This document shows positions 1-3,844 of a stretch of 5,800 nt of DNA, in pieces (positions within the stretch are counted from its first letter, which is position 1; the number at the start of each line of letters is the position of its first letter). Made by a program: the position numbers and the translations under genes. Under the pieces are notes generated by a model that did not search any database, was not told the DNA's origin, and saw only the letters and a program-made list of their open reading frames with translations. Origin of the DNA: an uncultured Eubacteriales bacterium (GTDB taxonomy: Bacteria > Bacillota > Clostridia > Christensenellales > CAG-917). The stretch covers positions 1 to 5,800 of the forward strand of contig URUQ01000083.1 in NCBI GenBank assembly GCA_900551145.1, read 5' to 3'.

Positions 1-34
1 GTCTCGTGGTCTCGGAGATGTGTATAAGAGACAG
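1..34 (+). other. Nextera read-2 transposase adapter left on the contig end (artefact)
   Basis: These bases match the 34-base Illumina Nextera read-2 adapter with one difference: T instead of G at position 10. Positions 16-34 are the complete 19-bp Tn5 mosaic end, AGATGTGTATAAGAGACAG. This is library sequence, not genome. Native sequence begins at about position 35. The adapter should be trimmed and should not be read as a Tn5-type transposon end. Confidence 0.97.
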
Positions 35-65
35 ATATAAAACCGTTATGTCTATGAAAGGCATA

Positions 66-101
66 AATAAAAACGACTTGCCTCGGCAAGTCGTTTTTAT
101 T
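66..101 (-). terminator. Intrinsic terminator after rplL
   Basis: A perfect 16-bp stem pairs 66-81 with 86-101, around a 4-base loop (CGAG on the minus strand). The inner half, ACGACTTGC/GCAAGTCGT, is GC-containing and the outer half is A:T pairs. On the minus strand the hairpin runs into TTTTTATTTAT. It lies 16 bases past the rplL stop and closes the rplJ-rplL unit. The A:T-rich outer stem also gives a T-run on the plus strand, so it could work in both directions. Confidence 0.92.
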
Positions 102-117
102 ATAGTAGGATGTAAGA

Positions 118-486
118 TTATTTGAGTTCTGCGGTTGCGCCAACTTCTTTGAATTTTGCAACGAGTGCTTCTGCCGCATCTTTGGGCAATGCTTCTTTGA
201 CGGTCTTGGGTGCGCCATCGACAACACCTTTTGCTTCGACGAGGCCGAGTCCGGTTGCGTCTTTGACGACCTTGATAACTTGAACCTTGTTGGGGCCAAC
301 TTCTTTGAGGACGACGTCAAATTCGGTCTTCTCTTCTTCTGCGGGTGCTGCTGCAACTGCGCCTGCTGCTGCGACGGGAGCTGCTGCGCTTACGCCGAAT
401 TCTTCTTCAAGTGCTTTTACGAAATCGTTGAGTTCAAGGACTGTCATAGCCTTGATTTCTTCCAAAAGTTTATTCAAATCTGCCAT
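118..486 (-). CDS. rplL: 50S ribosomal protein L7/L12
   Basis: This is the mobile stalk protein of the large ribosomal subunit. Its dimers hang on the C-terminal helix of L10 and recruit and activate the GTPase factors, including EF-Tu and EF-G. The 122 residues show the family layout: an N-terminal dimerisation and L10-binding helical domain (about 1-32), an Ala/Pro-rich hinge (about 33-51, with runs such as AAAPVAAAGAVAAAP), and a C-terminal factor-binding domain (about 52-122) with EKTEFDVVL, TGLGLVEAK and the terminal GATAELK. The length is normal. The start is supported by GGAGA at 495-499, 8 bases upstream. The gene is 60 bases downstream of rplJ, and the gap holds a hairpin and an A-rich leader. 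The identification is secure. Confidence 0.98.
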   Translation of the reverse strand: MADLNKLLEEIKAMTVLELNDFVKALEEEFGVSAAAPVAAAGAVAAAPAEEEKTEFDVVLKEVGPNKVQVIKVVKDATGLGLVEAKGVVDGAPKTVKEALPKDAAEALVAKFKEVGATAELK

Positions 487-522
487 TTTTGTTTTCTCCG
501 TTATTTTATTTTTTTTGATTTT

Positions 523-538
523 GCAGTCACGCGACTGC
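523..538 (-). promoter_or_regulatory. Hairpin in the rplJ-rplL gap, followed by an A-rich leader
   Basis: A perfect 6-bp stem GCAGTC/GACTGC (523-528 with 533-538) has a 4-base loop. It lies just after the rplJ stop. On the minus strand it is followed by a run made almost only of A, then the rplL ribosome binding site. There is no U-run in the direction of transcription, so it is not a terminator. A role in RNA processing or stability, or in raising rplL translation above rplJ, is inference. Confidence 0.55.
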
Positions 539-546
539 CAGCGACG

Positions 547-1041
547 TTACTCTGCCTTTGCCTCTGCAATCTTGTTCAAGCAAATAGCAAGTTTCGAGAT
601 GGGTGCTTGCAAAGAGCCAAGCATCTTCGAGAGCAAAATTTCCTTTGACGGAATTTCTGCGATTTGTTTCAATCCGGCTTCGTCCATAAATTCGCCTTCG
701 ACCATACCGCACTTTGTCTTCATCTTGTTGAATGCCTTGATGTTTTTGACAACGTACTTTGCAGGAGCGACAGCGTCAGTGGATGAGAATGCAACAGCGG
801 TAGGACCATTGAGAGCTTCGTCGAATTGGGTATAACCGAGTTCGTTGAAAGCAATCTTAACGAGGCGGTTCTTCAAAACTGCGTAATCAACGCCGTTTTC
901 TCTGAGTTCTTTACGGAATGCGGTATCTTGTGCAACCGTAAGACCCATATAGTCAACGATGACGATGGATTTTGCAGATTGGATCTTCGCTTTGATGTCT
1001 TCAACCTGTTGCTTTTTGGCCTCAAGAACTTCTTTGTTCAT
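547..1041 (-). CDS. rplJ: 50S ribosomal protein L10
   Basis: L10 anchors the L7/L12 stalk to 23S rRNA near L11 and, with L12 bound, represses its own operon. The 164 residues fit the family length. The N-terminal RNA-binding region contains IVIVDYMGLTVAQDTAFRKE and VLKNRLVKIA, the usual YxGLTV and KN-L motifs. The segment LGSLQAPISKLA (about 142-153) precedes the C-terminal helix that binds L7/L12 dimers. The start is supported by AGGAGGT at 1046-1052. The gene is preceded by its own promoter, an L10 leader and an attenuator, so it is the first gene of a separate rplJ-rplL unit and not a simple extension of rplKA. The identification is secure. Confidence 0.98.
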   Translation of the reverse strand: MNKEVLEAKKQQVEDIKAKIQSAKSIVIVDYMGLTVAQDTAFRKELRENGVDYAVLKNRLVKIAFNELGYTQFDEALNGPTAVAFSSTDAVAPAKYVVKNIKAFNKMKTKCGMVEGEFMDEAGLKQIAEIPSKEILLSKMLGSLQAPISKLAICLNKIAEAKAE

Positions 1042-1062
1042 CTTTACCTCCTATAATAGTTG

Positions 1063-1076
1063 GCGGTTTCCACCGC
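1063..1076 (-). promoter_or_regulatory. Small hairpin just upstream of the rplJ ribosome binding site
   Basis: A 5-bp stem GCGGT/ACCGC closes a GGAA loop, which has the GNRA form. It lies between the attenuator U-run and AGGAGGT (1046-1052). It may shape the rplJ translation start region, but no function is shown by sequence alone. Confidence 0.5.
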
Positions 1077-1078
1077 GT

Positions 1079-1114
1079 AAAAAATTAAAGCGTCATTCCA
1101 AATGAGAATGACGC
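1079..1114 (-). terminator. Attenuator terminator in the rplJ leader
   Basis: A perfect 9-bp stem GCGTCATTC/GAATGACGC (1106-1114 with 1090-1098) has a 7-base loop. On the minus strand it is followed by TTTAATTTTTTA. It lies about 80 bases downstream of the predicted transcription start and about 40 bases before the rplJ start codon, so it would stop transcription before the gene. Together with the L10 leader just upstream this is the expected arrangement for autogenous attenuation, as known for rplJL of Bacillus subtilis. Confidence 0.88.
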
Positions 1115-1140
1115 AAATATACAAAAGATATCGAGCGTAT

Positions 1141-1192
1141 CCTCGGCAAGCGTTTGAGTACTTACGGCAAAAGCCACTTGCTGTCTTTGGAA
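1141..1192 (-). ncRNA. L10 leader: binding site for L10 or the L10-L12 complex in the rplJ mRNA
   Basis: On the minus strand the leader carries the hallmarks of the Firmicutes L10 leader: CCAAAGACAGCAAG on the 5' side and CTTGCCGAGG on the 3' side. GCAAGUG (1175-1181) pairs with CGCUUGC (1146-1152), giving seven pairs including one G-U. It encloses a small GGC-UUUU-GCC hairpin and a single-stranded segment. AGACAG and CCGAGG flank the helix as expected for the protein-binding internal loop. The element starts at about the predicted transcription start and precedes an intrinsic terminator. The identification rests on motif and position, not on a covariance-model search. Confidence 0.88.
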
Positions 1193-1199
1193 CGCATAT

Positions 1200-1229
1200 A
1201 TAATACAATTTTTCTGCTATCTATGTCAA
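1200..1229 (-). promoter_or_regulatory. Sigma-A type promoter of rplJ-rplL
   Basis: A perfect -35 box TTGACA (1224-1229) is followed by an 18-base spacer and a -10 box TATTAT (1200-1205), which matches TATAAT at five of six positions. Transcription would begin near 1192-1194, giving a leader of about 150 bases that starts exactly where the L10 leader begins. The A/T-rich stretch upstream of the -35 box (1236-1259) could act as an UP element. Confidence 0.88.
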
Positions 1230-1472
1230 CCGATTTTGCAAAATAGTTTTTTTTATTATCGGACTTTTGAGCTGAAATTTTGCTCACTTGCTCTCACCGT
1301 CCTCGCAAACGATTGTATACAAGTGGTATTCTCTCAAAAATCGTGATTTTCCACTGTATTCCACTCTTCTCTCGTGCCGAAATAAGTAATTGTCAAGTTG
1401 CCGAAACTTGTGGAAGTAACGCCTCTTATGGACTTTACGGATGTGGGAATTGTCAAGTTGCACGGCGGGCGA
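1230..1472. other. Non-coding DNA between the rplJ promoter and the repeat array
   Basis: I see no convincing gene here. Visible small structures are: a perfect 10-bp palindrome TTGTATACAA (1313-1322); a near-palindrome AAAATC-GT-GATTTT (1337-1350); TTCCACT twice, 10 bases apart (1349-1355, 1359-1365); the 14-mer AATTGTCAAGTTGC twice, 60 bases apart (1388-1401, 1448-1461); and a hairpin CAAGTT/AACTTG (1394-1399 with 1405-1410) overlapping the first 14-mer. Short open frames occur but lack ribosome binding sites and family resemblance. Confidence 0.6.
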
Positions 1473-1518
1473 GTTGCGCGATAGAAAAAATCATATATCG
1501 TAAAAACTGCGCTATTTG

Positions 1519-1565
1519 GATGAAGAACGCGAAAAAGCCCCATTGGGCGACAAACTCATGTATTT
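1519..1565. repeat. Hairpin sub-repeat A1 (tandem unit 1)
   Basis: It begins with GATGAAGAA (1519-1527) and continues with GAAAAA and a perfect GCCC/GGGC stem (1537-1540 with 1545-1548). On the minus strand the stem is followed by TTTTT and then TTCTTCATC, so it resembles a very short intrinsic terminator. An identical hairpin (A2) lies at 1785-1796 in unit 2. Confidence 0.6.
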
Positions 1566-1588
1566 TTATGTTAATAGCGTGCCAAATA

Positions 1589-1637
1589 GATGAAGAATAA
1601 GGAAAAATCCCTTGGACAGCAACCTGTATTTGTTAAA
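1589..1637. repeat. Hairpin sub-repeat B1 (variable block of unit 1)
   Basis: It begins with the same GATGAAGAA (1589-1597), then GGAAAAA and a weak TCC/GGA stem (1608-1610 with 1614-1616), then CAGCAAC and TGTATTT, which sub-repeat A also has. On the minus strand a T-run follows the stem. A three-pair stem is weak evidence alone; its place in the series gives it weight. Confidence 0.45.
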
Positions 1638-1766
1638 CGAGCGAAGCGAGCATCAAGCAATCGATATAGCGAAATTGTGGCAAGAGTTTTTTATCCTTGC
1701 AAGACTGATAGCGTGTATCGGTTGCGCGATAGAAAAAATCATATATCGTAAAAACTGCGCTATTTA

Positions 1767-1813
1767 GATGAAGAACGCGAAAAAGCCCCATTGGGCGACA
1801 AACTCATGTATTT
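1767..1813. repeat. Hairpin sub-repeat A2 (tandem unit 2)
   Basis: This is the copy of A1 in unit 2, exactly 248 bases on: GATGAAGAA at 1767-1775 and the same GCCC/GGGC stem at 1785-1788 with 1793-1796. Confidence 0.6.
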
Positions 1814-1836
1814 TCATGTTAATAGCGTGCCAAATA

Positions 1837-1885
1837 GATGAAGAACAAGAAAGAGCCACGCTCTCGGCAACACACATTATTATCA
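1837..1885. repeat. Hairpin sub-repeat B2 (variable block of unit 2)
   Basis: It begins with GATGAAGAA (1837-1845) and has a perfect five-pair stem AGAGC/GCTCT (1852-1856 with 1860-1864), then CGGCAAC. It occupies the same 40-base slot as B1 but has a different stem. On the minus strand the stem is followed by TTCTTG and TTCTTCATC. Confidence 0.55.
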
Positions 1886-1980
1886 CGAGCAAAGCGAGCA
1901 TCAAGCAAGCGATATAGCGAAATTGTGGCACGAGTTTTTATCCTTGCAAGACTGATAGCGTGTATCGGTTGCGCGATAGA

Positions 1981-2056
1981 AAGCTGAAAATCAAGCAAAA
2001 AAAGAAAGACATACAAAAATGTATGTCTTTCGTAAACTTGCGATGATTTTCAGCTT
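1981..2056. repeat. 13-bp inverted repeat enclosing the rplA terminator
   Basis: AAGCTGAAAATCA (1981-1993) is the exact reverse complement of 2044-2056. A further GCAA/TTGC pair (1995-1998 with 2038-2041) lies just inside. The right arm includes two bases of the rplA stop codon and the left arm meets the end of the tandem array. The terminator hairpin is in the middle, so the whole makes a nested stem-in-stem. Confidence 0.85.
1997..2031 (-). terminator. Intrinsic terminator of the rplK-rplA unit
   Basis: A perfect 11-bp stem pairs 2004-2014 with 2021-2031 (GAAAGACATAC arms) around a 6-base A/T loop. On the minus strand it is followed directly by seven T. It lies about 25 bases after the rplA stop. 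It separates rplKA from rplJL, which have their own promoter. Confidence 0.93.
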
Positions 2057-2744
2057 AGCCCATACGGTACAAAACCTTAATGGACGGTCCCATAGTCGTT
2101 GCGATGTAGATGGAACGGAAATATACGCCTTTTGCCGCTGCCGGTTTTGCTTTGACAAGTGCTTCCATAAGAGTGTTGAAGTTCTCGGTGAGTTTTTCAG
2201 CGCCAAAGGATGCTTTGCCGAAAGGAACGTGGCAGATAGCTTGCTTGTCGACTCTGTATTCGACTTTACCGGCTTTGATGTCGTGGATAGCACGAGTGAT
2301 ATCCATTGTAACGGTACCGGATTTGGGGTTCGGCATCAAGCCCTTAGGACCGAGAACCTTACCGAGACGACCTACAACACCCATCATATCGGGAGTTGTA
2401 ACGATGACGTCGTAATCGAACCAGTTTTCTTGTTGGATCTTTTGGATCATCTCTTCGCCGCCGACGAAATCTGCGCCTGCTGCCTTAGCTTCATCCGCTT
2501 TTGCGCCCTTGCAGATAGCAAGAACACGGACGGTTTTACCTGTGCCGTTGGGAAGAACCACAACACCACGGACTTGTTGATCGGCGTGACGGGGGTCAAT
2601 ACCGAGTTTGACGTGCAATTCTATTGTTTCATCGAATTTGGACTTTGCAGTTTGAACGGCAAGTTCGATTGCTTCCGCGCTTTCATAAAGTTTGGTGCTG
2701 TCGATGAGTTTTTTCGAATCAATATAATGTTTACCGCGTTTCAT
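2055..2744 (-). CDS. rplA: 50S ribosomal protein L1
   Basis: L1 binds 23S rRNA in the mobile L1 stalk that handles exit-site tRNA, and in many bacteria it also binds its own mRNA as a repressor. Clear motifs are DPRHADQQVRG with VVVLPNGTGK, GRLGKVLGPKGLMPNPKSGT, GKVEYRVDK and the C-terminal KAKPAAAKGVYFRSI and TTMGP. I chose the ATG at 2744 (protein MKRGKHYID..., 229 residues) and not the in-frame ATG at 2768. The later start has GGAGG five bases upstream (2750-2754), matches usual L1 N-termini and avoids overlapping rplK. The rplK stop is 10 bases upstream, which suggests coupled translation. A strong terminator follows. Confidence 0.98.
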   Translation of the reverse strand: MKRGKHYIDSKKLIDSTKLYESAEAIELAVQTAKSKFDETIELHVKLGIDPRHADQQVRGVVVLPNGTGKTVRVLAICKGAKADEAKAAGADFVGGEEMIQKIQQENWFDYDVIVTTPDMMGVVGRLGKVLGPKGLMPNPKSGTVTMDITRAIHDIKAGKVEYRVDKQAICHVPFGKASFGAEKLTENFNTLMEALVKAKPAAAKGVYFRSIYIATTMGPSIKVLYRMG

Positions 2745-2749
2745 ACAAA

Positions 2750-2754
2750 CCTCC
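2750..2754 (-). promoter_or_regulatory. Ribosome binding site that decides the rplA start
   Basis: GGAGG lies directly after the rplK stop codon (2755-2757) and five bases before the ATG at 2744. An ATG at 2768 in the same frame lies inside rplK and has no such site at a suitable distance, so the shorter L1 is preferred. Confidence 0.85.
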
Positions 2755-3180
2755 TTATTCTTCCACAAGAACGCCCATACTGCGTGCAGTACCTGCTATC
2801 ATGCTCATTGCAGAATCGATGTTGGCTGCGTTGAGGTCGGGCATTTTCATAGTAGCGATTTCCCTAAGTTGCTCTTTGGTAAGAGTTGCGACTTTCGTCT
2901 TGTTGGGGACTGCCGATGCGCTTTGCAAACCGCATGCCTTCTTGATAAGAACGGGCGCGGGCGGTGTTTTAAGCACAAATGTGAAAGAGTGGTCTTGATA
3001 AATGGTGATAACTACCGGGATAATCAAGCCAGCGTCTTTGGAAGTCTTTTCATTGAATTCCTTTGTGAAACCAGCGATATTGATGCCGTGAGGGCCAAGC
3101 GTTGAACCTACGGGCGGTCCGGGAGTAGCTTTGCCTGCGGGCAATTGCAATTTTACAACTGCTGTAATCTTTTTAGCCAT
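2755..3180 (-). CDS. rplK: 50S ribosomal protein L11
   Basis: L11 binds the GTPase-associated region of 23S rRNA at the base of the L10-L12 stalk and contacts elongation factors. The 141 residues match the family length. The N-terminal domain has KLQLPAGKATPGPPVGSTLGPHGINI and FTKEFNEKT. The C-terminal RNA-binding domain has FVLKTPPAPVLIKKA, then EIATMKMPDLNAANIDSAM and IAGTARSMGV. The start is supported by AGGAGG at 3185-3190, four bases upstream. The gene follows a probable L1-binding leader and is followed after 10 bases by rplA, the usual L11-L1 pair. The identification is secure. Confidence 0.98.
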   Translation of the reverse strand: MAKKITAVVKLQLPAGKATPGPPVGSTLGPHGINIAGFTKEFNEKTSKDAGLIIPVVITIYQDHSFTFVLKTPPAPVLIKKACGLQSASAVPNKTKVATLTKEQLREIATMKMPDLNAANIDSAMSMIAGTARSMGVLVEE

Positions 3181-3196
3181 AAATCCTCCTGACTAA

Positions 3197-3240
3197 CGTG
3201 GTTTTGCGACGGTATGAAAGAGTATTTGCCGTCTCCCACG
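3197..3240 (-). promoter_or_regulatory. Probable L1-binding leader in the rplK-rplA mRNA
   Basis: On the minus strand CGTGG (3236-3240) pairs with CCACG (3197-3201). Inside, after an asymmetric loop (GA on the 5' side, GCAAAA on the 3' side), GACGG pairs with CCGTC (3229-3233 with 3208-3212). This two-helix shape, GUGGGAG ... AAAACCAC, resembles the L1 target in 23S rRNA and the leader before rplK-rplA in Gram-positive bacteria. The outer helix ends seven bases before the rplK ribosome binding site, so bound L1 could block translation of both genes. Binding is inferred from shape and position. Confidence 0.75.
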
Positions 3241-3248
3241 AAGTTTAT

Positions 3249-3303
3249 AGTCCTGCGACTTGCGTCCTGCAGACGCGATTAAGAATATTGCGCAATGCGC
3301 AAT
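3249..3303 (-). other. Three small hairpins between nusG and the L1 leader
   Basis: In transcription order these are a 7-bp stem ATTGCGC/GCGCAAT (3287-3293 with 3297-3303) touching the nusG stop, a GCGTC/GACGC stem (3262-3266 with 3272-3276), and an AGTC/GACT stem (3249-3252 with 3257-3260). GTCCTGC also occurs twice, 14 bases apart. None has a good U-run, so strong termination is unlikely. They may mark processing of the mRNA between nusG and rplK. Confidence 0.5.
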
Positions 3304-3830
3304 CAGAGTTTTTCAACCTGTGCGAAATCAAGTTCGACGGGTGTTTGACGACCAAACATAGCCACGATAACCTTGACTTTTTGACGTTCCGCACTGATAG
3401 ACTCAACGACACCGATGAAGTTTTCAAGTGCGCCGTTGACGATTCTGACGTCGTCACCGACCTTGATGTCGAAATCTTCGAGCGTGACGGTTTCAAGACC
3501 GATTCTTCTGATCTCGTCTTCCGTGAGCGCAATGGGACGACCTGCCGAGCCAACGAAACTCGTAACTCCGCGAGCTCTCGTCACCATAAACCAGATGTGG
3601 TTGGTGTATATCATTTTGATGAAAACGTAGCAAGGAAATTTTTTGCGTTGAACGACTTTTTTCTTGCCGTTTCTTTCTACGATATCGTCCTCAACGGGAA
3701 TTTTGATATCGAAGATATAGTCCTGCAAGCTATTGTTTTCAATCATATTGCGCAAGTCGGTTTCCACAGAATTTTCATAACCTGAATACGTGTGAACGAC
3801 GTACCATTTTGGTTGTTCCATATTTTCCAT
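3303..3830 (-). CDS. nusG: Transcription termination/antitermination factor NusG
   Basis: NusG binds RNA polymerase through its N-terminal NGN domain. Its KOW domain contacts ribosomal protein S10 or Rho, which links transcription to translation or to termination. The 175 residues begin with KWYVVHTYSGYENSV (NGN, about 7-110), include FPCYVFIKM, RGVTSFVGS and PIALTEDEI, and end with the KOW domain (about 120-175: VGDDVRIVNGALENFIGVV, FGRQTPVELDF). The start at 3830 is placed by AGAGGG (3835-3840), a weaker site than those of its neighbours. A second ATG three codons on is too far from that site. The gap to secE is 14 bases. The stop is TGA, while the other genes here use TAA. Confidence 0.97.
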   Translation of the reverse strand: MENMEQPKWYVVHTYSGYENSVETDLRNMIENNSLQDYIFDIKIPVEDDIVERNGKKKVVQRKKFPCYVFIKMIYTNHIWFMVTRARGVTSFVGSAGRPIALTEDEIRRIGLETVTLEDFDIKVGDDVRIVNGALENFIGVVESISAERQKVKVIVAMFGRQTPVELDFAQVEKL

Positions 3831-3844
3831 AGAGCCCTCTCTGC

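Larger units (their letters stand above)
1473..1982. repeat. Tandem repeat array, two units of about 248 bp plus a 15-bp partial third
   Basis: Unit 1 is 1473-1720, unit 2 is 1721-1967, and the 15-mer GTTGCGCGATAGAAA that starts each unit recurs at 1968-1982. The first 125 bases of the units differ at two positions. The last 82-83 bases differ by three substitutions and one single-base gap. Between them lies a block of exactly 40 bases (1598-1637, 1846-1885) that matches at only 19 positions. Other inverted pairs are TATCG/CGATA across the unit junctions and a GCGCTATT/AATAGCGT pair within each unit. No coding sequence, CRISPR spacing or transposase is seen. The array lies between the rplA terminator and the rplJ promoter. 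I do not recognise the element. Confidence 0.9.

Noticed and set aside
16..34. Real Tn5-like transposon end
   Set aside because: The mosaic end is preceded by the exact Nextera read-2 tail and sits at the contig tip, so it is library adapter.
1305..1316. tmRNA tag-like string GCAAACGATTGT
   Set aside because: The rest of the tmRNA tag and the tRNA-like ends are absent. It is a chance match.
1280..1600. 106-codon open frame on the plus strand running into the repeat array
   Set aside because: It has no ribosome binding site and no recognisable motif, and its second half is repeat sequence whose copy in unit 2 is broken by a stop (TGG to TAG). It is not a supported gene.
1876..1904. Minus-strand promoter in unit 2 (TTGATG, 17 bases, AATAAT)
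   Set aside because: The -10 resemblance comes from the variable block and is absent from unit 1, and the -35 matches at only four of six positions. This is too weak to annotate.
1473..1982. CRISPR array
   Set aside because: There are only two long units with nearly identical interiors, no 25-40 bp repeats separated by unique spacers, and no cas genes. The 40-base variable block occurs once per 248 bp.
1819..2016. 65-codon minus-strand frame from the rplA terminator into unit 2
   Set aside because: It starts inside the terminator hairpin, lacks a ribosome binding site, and the matching frame in unit 1 is not kept open in the same way.
2019..2834. Long open frame on the plus strand opposite rplA and the end of rplK
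   Set aside because: It lies antisense to two certain ribosomal protein genes, has a cysteine- and phenylalanine-rich composition without family motifs, and lacks a ribosome binding site. It is a reading-frame shadow.
3287..3303. Terminator after nusG
   Set aside because: The ATTGCGC/GCGCAAT stem is followed on the minus strand only by ATTCTTAAT, which is not a useful U-run, so I list it as a hairpin only.
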